From the NCBI GenBank assembly GCA_016779225.1, contig JADHNZ010000010.1, positions 1 through 64,000 on the forward strand: 64,000 nucleotides of DNA, written 5' to 3'. The position numbers were made by a program, and so were the translations under genes. The stretch comes from Planctomycetota bacterium. Lineage in GTDB: Bacteria > Planctomycetota > UBA1135 > GCA-002686595. The notes below the pieces were generated by a model, which worked only from the letters and a program-made list of their open reading frames with translations, was not told the origin of the DNA and made no database searches. Each line of letters opens with the position of its first letter. The stretch's first letter is position 1. Shown here in pieces: positions 42,352 to 51,849 of the stretch.

Positions 42352-42475
42352 TGCTGGCCTGCGTTGCCAAGTGGACATCTGCACCCTGAGGACGCAGCTC
42401 GGGGAGCTTGCACCCCGGGCAGAGGATCGCCTCCAGCGCCGCTCCGGGCGGGCGGGGCGCGACTAGACTGCGCGC

Positions 42476-43552
42476 ATGAGCAAGACCCGGGTCCTCGTCA
42501 TTGGCTGCGGCAACATGGGCGCGTCGCATGCGCGCGCCTATCAGGCGCTGGACGCCTTCGAGCTGGTCGGTCTGGTGAGCCGCGGGCCGGCGAGCCGCGA
42601 GGCGCTGAGCGAGGAGCTGGGGGGCGTCCCGACCTTTGGGGACGCGACCCAGGCGATCGCGGAGGCGAGGCCCGACGCCGTCTCGATCAACACCTACCCG
42701 GACACGCACTACGACCTGTGCCGTGCGGCGCTGGAGGCCGGGTGCCATGTGTTCATCGAGAAGCCCCTGGCGGAGACCTACGAGCAGGCCCAGGAGCTCG
42801 TGCAGCTGGCGGCCTCCAAGGGGCTGAAGATGGTGGTGGGGTACATCCTCCGCGTGCACCCCGCCTGGACCCGGTTCACGGAGCTGGCCCAGACCCTGGG
42901 CAAGCCCCTGGTCATGCGCATGAACCTCAACCAGCAGAGCCGCGGCAAGGACTGGAGCACGCACAAGGCGCTGATGGACTCCATCTCGCCCATCGTCGAC
43001 TGCGGCGTGCACTATGTGGATGTGATGTGCCAGATGACCGGCGCGCGTCCGGTGCGGGTCTCGGCCATCGGCGCCCGCCTGACGGAGGAGCTCAAGCCGG
43101 GCATGTACAACTACGGCCAGCTGCAGGTGACCTTCGACGATGGCTCGGTCGGGTGGTACGAGGCCGGCTGGGGCCCGATGATGAGCGAGGTGGCCTACTT
43201 CGTGAAGGATGTCGTCGGTCCCAACGGCTGCGTCTCGATCGTGGATCGGGGGGGCAGCGAGCGCGCTGCTGACAGCTCGGATGTGGACGCCCACACCAAG
43301 ACGAACACCCTGCGCCTGCACCACCAGGCGCGCGACGAGAACGACGAGTTCGTCCAGGCCGACGAGTGGATCGACACCACGGACGAGCCCGACCACGACG
43401 GGCTCTGCCTGCGTGAGCAGGAGGTCTTCGCCGCGGCCATTGCCGGAGAGTTCGACCCGGCGCAGCACCTGCAGGACGCCCTCAGCTCCATGCGCATCGT
43501 CCTCGCCGCGGATGAGAGCTTCCGGACCGGGCGGACCGTGGAGCTCGGCTGA
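42476..43552 (+). CDS. Gfo/Idh/MocA family NAD(P)-dependent oxidoreductase
   Basis: 358 aa. Rossmann start VLVIGCGNMGASHARAY, the family EKP signature in CHVFIEKPLAETYEQA (about residues 88-102), and the catalytic-histidine block SISPIVDCGVHYVDVMCQMTG. The C-terminal half is the alpha/beta domain of this family. Members oxidise or reduce sugars, inositols or sugar acids with NAD(P). It lies beside the GH20/GH16/MFS locus and probably processes a released monosaccharide. The HYVDVM stretch shows the local codon habit well: Tyr and Asp before Val both end in T in a gene whose other codons nearly all end in G or C. Confidence 0.88.
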   Translation: MSKTRVLVIGCGNMGASHARAYQALDAFELVGLVSRGPASREALSEELGGVPTFGDATQAIAEARPDAVSINTYPDTHYDLCRAALEAGCHVFIEKPLAETYEQAQELVQLAASKGLKMVVGYILRVHPAWTRFTELAQTLGKPLVMRMNLNQQSRGKDWSTHKALMDSISPIVDCGVHYVDVMCQMTGARPVRVSAIGARLTEELKPGMYNYGQLQVTFDDGSVGWYEAGWGPMMSEVAYFVKDVVGPNGCVSIVDRGGSERAADSSDVDAHTKTNTLRLHHQARDENDEFVQADEWIDTTDEPDHDGLCLREQEVFAAAIAGEFDPAQHLQDALSSMRIVLAADESFRTGRTVELG

Positions 43553-43553
43553 G

Positions 43554-43569
43554 GCGTGGCAGGCCACGC
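43554..43569. terminator. Hairpin between convergent genes
   Basis: GCGTGGC-AG-GCCACGC, a perfect seven-base inverted repeat with a two-base centre, starting two bases after the oxidoreductase TGA. It faces the end of the GH20 gene at 43581 and probably serves both directions. Confidence 0.5.
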
Positions 43570-43580
43570 AGGGCGACGCC

Positions 43581-45419
43581 CTAGTCCGCGTAGGCCTGCA
43601 CCTCGGTCAGGCGGCTGAAGCTCGGGAAGGTCAGCCCGTGGCAGCCCTCCGTCACGATCCGGAGGGCGCGCACCTCGCGGGCGGGGAAGCTGTGGTCGAC
43701 GAAGGTCGCCTCACCCCGAGTGCCGGCTCCAGCGCGTCCGACCTCGTCGAAGGAGACGCCGTCGGTCGAGGCCAGCAGCCTGTAGACCTCGTGGCTGCCC
43801 CCGAGGGCGCGCTCGTGGATGCGGACCCGCCCCACGGTCGCCGGGGCCGGCAGGTCGATCCGGATGTCGAGCGGGGTGGGGGTCGTGGGGAAGCCCAGGA
43901 AGTGGTCGGGCCAGGCCTCCAGGCCGTTCGTGAGGCGCTCGGGGCCGAAGGGCGGTGAGGCTGCTCCGTGGGAGGGCGTCACGCGGCCGCGGAAGGCCAG
44001 GTTGCCCTCCTGAGTGCCCTCCGCGGCGAAGGGCGTCCGCGGGAGGGCCGCCCCGCTGAGGGCCTCGAAGCGGCGCTCGATCCGCGGCAGCCTTCGCAGG
44101 AAGCCTGCGAGGTCCTGCTCACCGGCCCGGTTCCACGCGCCTGCGCTCACGGCCGCGAAGCGAGGGAGGCAGAGGCCGAACAGGTTCTCCTCGCGTCCCT
44201 CCCACCAGGGCATGCAGAAGCCCGCGATCCCCTCGAGGGAGGTCACGCGGTGGGGCGTGCGCTGGGTGGGGAGTCCCGGGTCCACATGGGCGAACTCGTG
44301 GGCGTCGAACCGATAGCAGAGGTCGAGCGGCACCGCCGTGAACATCGTCCGCGGGTAGTGGTCGACGATGTAGAGGGGATTCCAGCAGGCGTTGATCACC
44401 GTGTAGCCCGCGTCCAGCATCTGCTGGGCAGGGAGCTGCACCGTGTCCCAGTTGAGGTGGAGCACATCCTCGGCAACCTTGTTATCGCCCTGGCCCACGC
44501 CCGGGCCCTCCCACACCAGCGTGCGCACAGCGCGCGCGCGCAGGTGGGCCGCCAGGGCGTTGATCAGGTCGCGCTGGTCCTCCTGGGGCACGCCGTAGGC
44601 CTCGTCGGCGCCGATGTGCACGAAGCGCGTGGAGGGGAAGACCTCGAGCACCTCGTCCAGCAGGGTCCGAAGGCCGGCGCGCGCCTCGGGTCGCGTGGCG
44701 AGGTCGGTCGGGGTCTCGCCGAAGACCTCCGGGTAGCGCTGGCGCAGCAGGGTCGAGTGGCCAGGCGCCTCGATCTCGGGGACGATCATCACGCCGCGCG
44801 CTTGGGCGTAGGCCTCGAGCTCGCGAAAGGCCTCGAGGCTCCAGCCCGAGCGTGCGTCGAGGAGCTTCGGGAAGGCGGTGGACGGCCACGAGCAGAGCTG
44901 GTCGTCCCACAGGTGCAGCTGCAGGCGGTTGCCCTTGCACAGCCAGAGCATGTCCACGACCTGCCGCAGGGTGCGCGGGGAGTGCGGGTTGCGCCCCATG
45001 TCGACCATGAAGCTGCGATGCTCGAGGTCGGGATGGTCGAGGAGCTCGAGGGCCGGCCAGGAGGCGCGTCCGCCCTCGATCTCCACCAGCTGCAGGAGCG
45101 TGGCTGCCCCCGCGGCCACGGCTGCCGGCGAGCCCCCGGAGAGGGCGATGCCGTCCTCGCCGATCGAGAGGTGGTGCTGCTGGCTGGCGAGGGCGGGATC
45201 CAGGACGAGGCGCAGGGCGCCGGTCTCCTCTTGGCCCTCCCGTGCGCCGAGCCGCTGCAGGGCCTCGTCGAGAGCCGCGGCCTGGGCGCGCAGCGCGTCC
45301 GGGGCGAGGACCGCGCGCGCGCTGACCCGCGGCCCCGCGCCAGGCGCCAGCTCGCGAGGGGCGGGGACGACGAGGGGAGTCGCGACCGGGAGCTGGAGCG
45401 CGAGGAGGAGGCCTAGCAT
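43581..45419 (-). CDS. Exported GH20 beta-N-acetylhexosaminidase with CBM32-like C-terminus
   Basis: 612 aa from ATG 45419 (MLGLLLALQLPVATPLVVPA, signal peptide). Residues about 25-125 are the GH20b domain; the barrel follows with RSFMVDMGRNPHSPRTLRQVVDMLWLCKGNRLQLHLWDD, MIVPEIEAPGHS and VHIGADEAYG, where Asp272-Glu273 are the catalytic pair. VINACWNPLYIVDHY gives the Trp of the substrate pocket. Residues about 480-612 form an F5/8 C (CBM32-like) domain (PLDIRIDLPAPATVGRVRIHERAL). Removes terminal GlcNAc or GalNAc from chitin-type or glycoprotein glycans. Lies downstream of the MFS-GH16 operon, in the same direction but behind a 164-bp gap. Confidence 0.9.
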   Translation of the reverse strand: MLGLLLALQLPVATPLVVPAPRELAPGAGPRVSARAVLAPDALRAQAAALDEALQRLGAREGQEETGALRLVLDPALASQQHHLSIGEDGIALSGGSPAAVAAGAATLLQLVEIEGGRASWPALELLDHPDLEHRSFMVDMGRNPHSPRTLRQVVDMLWLCKGNRLQLHLWDDQLCSWPSTAFPKLLDARSGWSLEAFRELEAYAQARGVMIVPEIEAPGHSTLLRQRYPEVFGETPTDLATRPEARAGLRTLLDEVLEVFPSTRFVHIGADEAYGVPQEDQRDLINALAAHLRARAVRTLVWEGPGVGQGDNKVAEDVLHLNWDTVQLPAQQMLDAGYTVINACWNPLYIVDHYPRTMFTAVPLDLCYRFDAHEFAHVDPGLPTQRTPHRVTSLEGIAGFCMPWWEGREENLFGLCLPRFAAVSAGAWNRAGEQDLAGFLRRLPRIERRFEALSGAALPRTPFAAEGTQEGNLAFRGRVTPSHGAASPPFGPERLTNGLEAWPDHFLGFPTTPTPLDIRIDLPAPATVGRVRIHERALGGSHEVYRLLASTDGVSFDEVGRAGAGTRGEATFVDHSFPAREVRALRIVTEGCHGLTFPSFSRLTEVQAYAD

Positions 45420-45429
45420 CCGGCCATTG

Positions 45430-45514
45430 GAGCTGGGCGCCCGCGACGCCGCAACGGGGGCGGGCACCCTGAGGCTGGGCGCCTCAAGGCTGGCACCTCA
45501 GAGCTGGGAGCGCG
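45430..45514. repeat. Degenerate GCTGGG-type repeats with small hairpins upstream of GH20
   Basis: GAGCTGGGCGCC, GAGGCTGGGCGCCTC, AAGGCTGGCACCTC and GAGCTGGGAGCG recur within 85 bp in the gap between the 1149-aa gene and GH20. GAGGC-TGGGC-GCCTC is a perfect small hairpin. It looks like an old, decayed version of a short tandem array, and may partly end transcription before GH20. Confidence 0.4.
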
Positions 45515-45583
45515 CGCGGTCGCACGGCCGGCCAAGCCGCGCTCGAGGCCAGCGGCTCGGGCTCGCCGCCGCGGCCCCGGCCC

Positions 45584-48500
45584 TCAGCGCCCGAACACCT
45601 CGATGCGCTCGAGGCCGGAGGAGCGTGCGAAGAGCGCCGCGCTGGTTGCGGAGTCCAGGCTGTGGCCCTCGACCTCGGTGGGGGCGAGCCCCGCTGCGCC
45701 GTGCAGGACGATGCGGGGCGCGCCGCCCTGGTGCAGGACCACGGGCACCTGGCAGTAGGTGAAGGCCAGGCTGCCGGGGGAGAGCTCCAGGGTCCGCAGC
45801 TCCGAGCGCTCGTCCACCCACTCGAAGGTCGCGGACTCGTCCAGGAACTGCACGGCCGCTGCCCGGGTGGGGCCGAGGTGCAGGCAGCCGGCGCGGACCG
45901 CCACGCCGAGCTCGGCCATGCGGGCGAGCCAGTCCTCCTTGACCTGCCCCGTCATCCCCGGCTGCTGCGCGCCGGCGAAGCTCGGGGTGTGGGAGTACGG
46001 ATCGGTGGGGAAGGCGCCGTAGACGGCCGGGGACTTGTGCGTTCCCAGGCCCAGACGCACATCGTCGTAGACCCGCTCGAGCTCCTCGTCGGGCGCCTCG
46101 TCACAGCGCTCGCGCACCGCGAGGAGGAGCTTCGACACCTGGTGCCAGTAGATGCAGCCCAGACCCTCGTAGCCGTAGAAGGTCCCCGAGCGGCCAGTGA
46201 AGGCGCTGTGGTCGAACAGCTCCTCGTAGAGCTCCAGGATCGCGGCGCGGTCGGTCCGAGCCAGGTCCGCGTGCGGGCCTCGCGCGAGGCGGTCCAGGGC
46301 CGCGGCCACCTGCGCGGCGTTGCGATGGGGGGCCGCGAAGTGCAGCTCTCCGTCGAGGCCGGGGACCACGAGCGAGCGGTCACCGCTCGCCGCCAGGGCC
46401 TGCAGGAGGGGGCTGGCGGCGGCGCGAGCGGCCGGGATGCGATTGATCTCCAGGAACCCCGGCAGCCGGCGGTCGGGATAGAGCAGGTAGCTGTGCTGAT
46501 CCTCGCGGAACAGATCGCTGGCGCGCAGGCTCGCGAGGAGGCTGCGCTCCTCCGCAGGCTCCAGCAGACCGGCCGCGAGCACGGCGACCTGGCCCTCGAG
46601 CATCACCGGGAGGTGACGCACCTCCACCGCGCCGTCCTCCGCGAACGACAGCAGGTTGTAGGAGTGGAACAGCCCGTCCGCACGGCGGTTGGCCCGCACG
46701 CTGTGGTCCACCCAGGCCCGCGCCCGGCGCAGGCTGGCGGCCACCTCCGTGGCGGAGACCTGGATCCGCGCGCCGCTGAAGCCCTGCGCGTAGAGGCCCG
46801 TCCGGTGGCGCTCTCCGGCGCGGCCGAGGCGCTCCAGCAGGCTGCGCCGTGCGGTGCCGTCCAGCAGGCCCTCGGGCGGAGCTCCGGCCAGGGCCTGGGA
46901 GACCTCCCGCCACAGGGTGTGGACCTCCTCCGAGAGGGTCAGCTTGCCCCCCGCGGCCTCGAACGCCTCCTCGTACAGGGCAAGGGCCTGGGACAGGTGA
47001 GCCAGGGTGACCACCGATGCGCCGATGCCCACGAGGGCGTTGTTGGCGTCGTTCCACTCGGGACGCTGGGTCGTGAGCCACAGGCCCACCTCGGGGACGA
47101 GGTTGGAGAGCTTCACGAGCACCGGGACCAGCAGCTTCTCCGCAAGGGGGACGCGATGGAGGCGCCCCGCGCGGTTGCGGACGAAGCGCCCCTCGTGGCC
47201 CTCGCTGGCGACGCGCCGGGCCACCTGGGCCGCGTGGTCGTTGTCGTAGGTGATCGTGTCCTTGGGGTTGGCGCAGATCGAGTCGAAGCCGGCGATGCGG
47301 TAGGGGACATCCGCATAGACGAAGCCCTCGCGCGAGAGCGCCTGCGCCAGGGCCTCCGGGTCGTGCTTGCGCCACAGCTGGAGCAGGCGCACCAGGTACA
47401 CGAGCTGGTGGTCGTTCCAATAGCCGATGAACGCCCACGGATCCTCGGGGTCGGGGACCTCCCACTCGAAGCCCGCGCGCGTCACGCGGTAGGGGTTGTA
47501 GCCGTCGGCCGTCGAGGCATTGACGAAGCGCGTGACGGTGGCCTCGAGGTAGGCCGGGAACGAGGCGCACAGCGCCTCCCAGTTCTGAAAGATGTCGCGC
47601 CAGTTGCCCTGGTAGGCGTAGGGCGAGCCGACGCGCGTGCGCGGCCTTGAGATGGCGAACGCGTTCCAGGGGCGGCTGGGGTCCCCGTGCCGGCGGCTGA
47701 AGCGCAGGGGCAGGTACTCGGACGCCACCCGCTCCAGGTCGGGGTCCCGAGCGGCGCGGAGCGCCTCGAGGGCGGCGGCGCGCGAGCCGCGCTCCGGCAG
47801 GGAGGCGAGGAGGGCCGCGTGGCGGTCGGCGAGGCGGGGGGCGACCTCGGCGACGAACGCCTCGAGGTCCCGGCCGGGGACCTCACCGCGCTCCTCGAAC
47901 ACGCCGCCGCGCATGATGTTGAACAGGGTGTTCGCGAAGTGGCGTGCGTCCTCCAGCGCGCTACCCGTCCGCTGGAGGCCGTCGGCGCGCGCCACGAGGC
48001 GCGTGAGCTGCCAGGCGTTGTCGCGCGCGTCCTGGTCCAGTTCGGCGGCCGAGATCGCGCGGGCACGCAGGTCGCGCTGGAGGTGAGCCACAGCGGCGGA
48101 GTCCTGCTCCACCTCTGCGACGAGGGTCCAGCTCCTCGACTCCCCGGCGCCGAGCGCGAGGTCGGTGCGCACCAGATAGGCCCCGCGCACCCCGCGGACA
48201 TCCTGCTCCGGCTCGACCGCGCCGCCCCGCCGAAAGGCCTCCAGCTGACGCTCGGACAGGAGGATGCGTGCTTCGTCGAGGCCGTGGCACCACACCGTGT
48301 TCACGGCGAGGGCCTCGCTGGGCTCGGGCCGGTCCACAGGGATCGAGCTCAGGCGGTAGAGGGCCAGGCCCGTGTCGCCACACAGCTCCGTCCGCTTGTA
48401 GGCGTCGACGAGGGTGCTGTAGTTGGCCTGCATGCCCGTGTCCACGCTCGCGGGCAGCAGGTCGAGGAGGCCGTCGAGGACCTCCACATGCACCGGCTCG

Positions 48501-49033
48501 CCGCGCTCCTCCAGCAGCTCGACCCGGCGCTGGAAGCCGAACCGCTCTCCGCTGGTCCAGGTGGCGCGGAAGGTCAGGCCGAGGGCGAGGTTGCGCTCCT
48601 CGAAGACGAGGCGCGTCCCGGCGACATTTTTGCTCAGGCTGCGTTCGATGGGGTCGAGGGGCAGCTGGCCGGGGAGCAGGGGCTCCCAGAGGGAGGTCAC
48701 CTCCCCGCGCCGCACGCGCAGGACCGTGCGCGGACCGCGACGCCCCGAGGAGTCGTGGACGCGGTCGTCCGTGGTGTAGGGGAACAGCGCGCCTGCGGCG
48801 TCCCGCCGCCCCGCCGTGAGGCCTCCGCTGCTGGAGGCGAACATCCAGTGGTCACTGGCGCTGACGAGGGAGATCAGGAACGGCGGCAGGCCGTCCACTC
48901 GCGCGATGCGGTAGTGCGGCTCGCCTCCGAGCTCCACGAACGAGCCCTCGGGGAGACCGTCCGCGGGGTGCAGCGGGGCGGGGCCAGCCATGAGCGGGGG
49001 CAGCGCGGGTCCCCCGTGTCGCGGGGCCTCCAT
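45584..49033 (-). CDS. Large (alpha/alpha)6-barrel glycoside hydrolase/phosphorylase-like protein
   Basis: 1149 aa from ATG 49033 (MEAPRHGGPALPP), whose first base overlaps the last base of the GH16 stop; ATG 48991 is an alternative. No signal peptide. Residues about 20-400 are beta-sandwich (FVELGGEPHYRIARVDGLPPFLISLVSASDHWMF, RSLSKNVAGTRLVFEERNLALG). Residues about 440-1010 are helical-barrel blocks: GNWRDIFQNWEALCASFP, TADGYNPYRVTRAGFEWEVPDPEDPWAFIGYWNDHQLVYLV, RPEWNDANNALVGIGASVVTLAHL and FYGYEGLGCIYWHQVSKLLLAV. The layout recalls GH94-type phosphorylases and other clan members, but I cannot assign a family. A cytoplasmic location fits breakdown or phosphorolysis of oligosaccharides imported by the MFS. 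Confidence 0.6.
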   Translation of the reverse strand: MEAPRHGGPALPPLMAGPAPLHPADGLPEGSFVELGGEPHYRIARVDGLPPFLISLVSASDHWMFASSSGGLTAGRRDAAGALFPYTTDDRVHDSSGRRGPRTVLRVRRGEVTSLWEPLLPGQLPLDPIERSLSKNVAGTRLVFEERNLALGLTFRATWTSGERFGFQRRVELLEERGEPVHVEVLDGLLDLLPASVDTGMQANYSTLVDAYKRTELCGDTGLALYRLSSIPVDRPEPSEALAVNTVWCHGLDEARILLSERQLEAFRRGGAVEPEQDVRGVRGAYLVRTDLALGAGESRSWTLVAEVEQDSAAVAHLQRDLRARAISAAELDQDARDNAWQLTRLVARADGLQRTGSALEDARHFANTLFNIMRGGVFEERGEVPGRDLEAFVAEVAPRLADRHAALLASLPERGSRAAALEALRAARDPDLERVASEYLPLRFSRRHGDPSRPWNAFAISRPRTRVGSPYAYQGNWRDIFQNWEALCASFPAYLEATVTRFVNASTADGYNPYRVTRAGFEWEVPDPEDPWAFIGYWNDHQLVYLVRLLQLWRKHDPEALAQALSREGFVYADVPYRIAGFDSICANPKDTITYDNDHAAQVARRVASEGHEGRFVRNRAGRLHRVPLAEKLLVPVLVKLSNLVPEVGLWLTTQRPEWNDANNALVGIGASVVTLAHLSQALALYEEAFEAAGGKLTLSEEVHTLWREVSQALAGAPPEGLLDGTARRSLLERLGRAGERHRTGLYAQGFSGARIQVSATEVAASLRRARAWVDHSVRANRRADGLFHSYNLLSFAEDGAVEVRHLPVMLEGQVAVLAAGLLEPAEERSLLASLRASDLFREDQHSYLLYPDRRLPGFLEINRIPAARAAASPLLQALAASGDRSLVVPGLDGELHFAAPHRNAAQVAAALDRLARGPHADLARTDRAAILELYEELFDHSAFTGRSGTFYGYEGLGCIYWHQVSKLLLAVRERCDEAPDEELERVYDDVRLGLGTHKSPAVYGAFPTDPYSHTPSFAGAQQPGMTGQVKEDWLARMAELGVAVRAGCLHLGPTRAAAVQFLDESATFEWVDERSELRTLELSPGSLAFTYCQVPVVLHQGGAPRIVLHGAAGLAPTEVEGHSLDSATSAALFARSSGLERIEVFGR

Positions 49034-50226
49034 CACCTGCGCTCGAACACGCGAACATGCTCGATCTCGAACCGCTGCGGACCCGCCCCCTCGGCAACCG
49101 GCCCACCCATGCCCCCGCCCATGGCGAGGTTCAGGATCAGGCACTGGGGCTCGGCGAACGGCCACTCGAGGGCGTCCGCCGTCTTGTCGTAGGTGTAGTA
49201 GTGCTGGCCGTCCACGAACATGCGCACCTCGCCCTCGTCCCACTCGCAGACATAGTCGTGGAAGGTCCCGCTCATGTCCGCCACCGGCAGGACATTGGAG
49301 ATGTGGTTGCCCTGCTTGAAGTAGTACGCCCGCGTGTGGCACGAGGCGTGGTTGATGCCGTCACCCGTCGCGTCGTCGAGCTCACGCCCCACGGCCTCGC
49401 AGATGTCGATCTCACCGCAGTAGGGCCACGAGAGCTCGTCGCGATACGCGTCCCCCAGGGTCCAGCCCGCGGCCCATGTGCCGTCCGTGGCGGGCACCTT
49501 GGCGCGGATCTCGATCCTCCCGTAGAGGAACGCGACCTTGCCACGGGTGGTGAGGCGCGCAGAGGTCCACGAGCGGCCGCCATCCACGGGGTGCGCCTCG
49601 ATGATCAGGCGGCCGTCCTCCTGGCGCGCGTTGGCCGTCTCGCCCTCGGTGTAGAACTGCAGCTCGCGGTTGCCCCAGCCCCAGTTGCCCAGGTCGTGGG
49701 TCCACTTGCTCGCGTCGGGCAGGCCGCCTCCCTCGAACTCGTCGGACCAGGCGAGGTGCCATCCCTCGCCCTCGGTGGACTGCACGAGGACCTCCGGCGT
49801 CTCCACATGGCGGCGCAGCAGGGTCAGGCGCACATCGCGTACGGCACAGGTCTCCCCGCGCGCGTGCAGGCGCATGGGCACCGTGCCCGCGGCGAGGGGT
49901 GAGCCCTCTCGCACCAGCGTGTGCTGGCCACCCGCGGTCTGGATCGGACCCGTGATGTCGTAGGTGCGGCCGTCGGGGTTGCCGGGGTAGGCCTCGAGCC
50001 AGACCTCGGCCCCCTGGGTGACCTCCACATCGATCTCGACCCGGTAGCGGCCGGTGACCGGGACCTCCACCTCGAAGTCCGAGGACATCTCCCCGGCACG
50101 CACCCAGGCGGCGGTGAAGCTGTCGGCGCAGGGGGCGGTGAGGTCCTGCGTGTGTGCGCAGGAGGCGAGCAGCGCCGGGCCCGCGAGGGCCGCGATGCCG
50201 AGGAGTCGGAGCGGGAGCGTGCGCAT
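49033..50226 (-). CDS. GH16 family beta-glucanase lipoprotein (laminarinase-like)
   Basis: 397 aa from ATG 50226. Lipobox GPALLASC (Cys at residue 23). Residues about 35-140 form a carbohydrate-binding-like sandwich (FEVEVPVTGRYRVEIDVEV, AEVWLEAYPGNPDGRTYDITG). The GH16 domain starts at about 155 (WHLAWSDEFEGGGLPDASKWTHDLG) and carries GEIDICEAVG, so Glu272, Asp274 and Glu277 form the ExDxxE catalytic motif. WGWGNRELQFYTEG and FHDYVCEWDEGEVRMFVDG complete the family pattern for beta-1,3(4)-glucanases. Predicted to cut laminarin or a related beta-glucan at the cell surface. Five bp behind the transporter gene and overlapping the next gene, so part of one operon. Confidence 0.9.
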   Translation of the reverse strand: MRTLPLRLLGIAALAGPALLASCAHTQDLTAPCADSFTAAWVRAGEMSSDFEVEVPVTGRYRVEIDVEVTQGAEVWLEAYPGNPDGRTYDITGPIQTAGGQHTLVREGSPLAAGTVPMRLHARGETCAVRDVRLTLLRRHVETPEVLVQSTEGEGWHLAWSDEFEGGGLPDASKWTHDLGNWGWGNRELQFYTEGETANARQEDGRLIIEAHPVDGGRSWTSARLTTRGKVAFLYGRIEIRAKVPATDGTWAAGWTLGDAYRDELSWPYCGEIDICEAVGRELDDATGDGINHASCHTRAYYFKQGNHISNVLPVADMSGTFHDYVCEWDEGEVRMFVDGQHYYTYDKTADALEWPFAEPQCLILNLAMGGGMGGPVAEGAGPQRFEIEHVRVFERR

Positions 50227-50231
50227 GGAAG

Positions 50232-51830
50232 TCAGCCGACGAGCTCGGCCTCGAGCTCCTCGAGGCTGCGCCCCTTGGTCTCGGGGACGACGAAGATGGT
50301 GAAGAGGAGGGCGAGCACCGCGAAGGTGCCGAAGATCGCGAACACGATCGCCGGGCCGAGGGAGCCCATCCCCACGGGGAAGGCCTGCTGGACCAGGTAC
50401 GAGATCGCAGAGTTGAAGAAGCCCGCCACCGAGATGGCGAGGCCCCGGACCCGCAGCGGGAAGATCTCCGAGAACATGGCCCACATCACGGGGCCGAGGG
50501 AGATCGCGAAGCCCGCTATGAAGAGGCAGATGGCGAGGAGAACCAGGGTGCCGTTGATCGAGAGGGCCTTCTTGGCGAGGTCCTGGGCTTGGCCCATCAG
50601 CGCCGCGCCCTCGTTGGCCGGGAGGGTCGAGGCCGCCTCCTCGAGTGCCCACACGAAGCTCCGCTGGTCGCCGAACTCCTGGCCGGTCACACCCTCGAGC
50701 GCAGCCTGGGTCGACTCACCGAGCGAGGCCGTGGTCTGCGGGGCGAGGGTGTAGGTGGCCTGCTGGAAGCTGTAGGCGTTCGTGAAGAGGGCGACGGCCA
50801 TCAGGCTGGTGCCGACCAGCAGCAGCGGGCGCCGGCCGGCCCGGTCGATCAGCCACATGGCGATCAGCGTGAAGCCCACATTGACGAGGCCGACCACGAT
50901 GGCCTGGAACAGGGCCGAGTCGCGGTCCGCGCCCGACATCTCGAAGATGGTCGGTGCGTAGTAGAAGATCGCGTTGATGCCGGTGATCTGCTGGAAGAAG
51001 CCCAGGCCCAGGCCGATCGCCATGACCTTGCCCATGCGTCGGTTGAAGAGGTCCCCGAGCCGCGCGCGGCTGGCGCTGGCGGCCTTGGCGAGGCTCTCCT
51101 CGATCACGCGCAGGGCCTCGCCGGCGGCCCCGGCTCCGCTGGTCCGCTCGAGGACCGCGAGGGCCTCGTCCGTCCGACCCCGGGACGCCAGCCAGCGGGG
51201 GCTCCGCGGCACGAGGAAGAGCAGGCCCAGGTAGAGCGCTGCTGGGATCGTCTCAACGCCCAGCATGATGCGCCAGGCGTTCTCGTTCGTGATGGCCCCG
51301 TCCTCGGAGATGGCGCCGTTGATGAAGTAGTTCGAGAAGAACGAGGCCGAGAACCCGAGGACGATGTTCAGCTGGTTGAACGACACCAGCTTGCCGCGCT
51401 GCTCGGGAGGCGCGATCTCGGCGATGTACATGGGCGCGATCAGCAGCGCGCCGCCGACGCCGAAGCCCCCGACGACCCGGGCGATGGCCAGCAGGTCCGC
51501 GTTGGGGGCCCACGCGCTGCCGGCGGCCGAGACCGTGAAGAGGGCCGCGGTCATCATCAGGATCGGGCGGCGCCCGTAGCGGTCGGCCAGGGGGCCCGCG
51601 ATCGCCATGGCCAGGGTCGCGCCGAGGGTCAGGCAGGCCACGACCCACCCGACGCTGGCGTCGTCCAGCGCGAAGCCCTCCCGGACCGGCTCGACCACGC
51701 CGCCGATCACGCCGCTGTCGAAGCCCATCAGGAAGCCGCCCAGGGCGACCACCAGGGAGACGAGCATCACATAGGAGGAGTTCGGGGCCGAGGACCCCGT
51801 GCCGGAGGCGAGCTTCCCGGTGTCGTTCAT
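50232..51830 (-). CDS. Sugar-porter MFS transporter
   Basis: 532 aa from ATG 51830 (ATG 51868 also possible). Twelve helices. Family signatures: GGFLMGFDSGVIGGV in helix 1, PLADRYGRRPILM after helix 2, PMYIAEIAPPEQRGKLVSFNQ in helices 4-5, VPRSPRWLASRGRTDEAL before the central loop, GLGFFQQITGINAIFYYAPTIF in helix 7, WLIDRAGRRPLLL and the end motif VPETKGRSLEELE. XylE/GLUT-type proton symporters carry mono- or disaccharides. An insert of about 80 residues lies between helices 9 and 10. As first gene of the operon with GH16, it probably imports products of beta-glucan cleavage. Confidence 0.9.
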   Translation of the reverse strand: MNDTGKLASGTGSSAPNSSYVMLVSLVVALGGFLMGFDSGVIGGVVEPVREGFALDDASVGWVVACLTLGATLAMAIAGPLADRYGRRPILMMTAALFTVSAAGSAWAPNADLLAIARVVGGFGVGGALLIAPMYIAEIAPPEQRGKLVSFNQLNIVLGFSASFFSNYFINGAISEDGAITNENAWRIMLGVETIPAALYLGLLFLVPRSPRWLASRGRTDEALAVLERTSGAGAAGEALRVIEESLAKAASASRARLGDLFNRRMGKVMAIGLGLGFFQQITGINAIFYYAPTIFEMSGADRDSALFQAIVVGLVNVGFTLIAMWLIDRAGRRPLLLVGTSLMAVALFTNAYSFQQATYTLAPQTTASLGESTQAALEGVTGQEFGDQRSFVWALEEAASTLPANEGAALMGQAQDLAKKALSINGTLVLLAICLFIAGFAISLGPVMWAMFSEIFPLRVRGLAISVAGFFNSAISYLVQQAFPVGMGSLGPAIVFAIFGTFAVLALLFTIFVVPETKGRSLEELEAELVG

Positions 51831-51849
51831 GGCGAGGAGGTTAAGGGCT

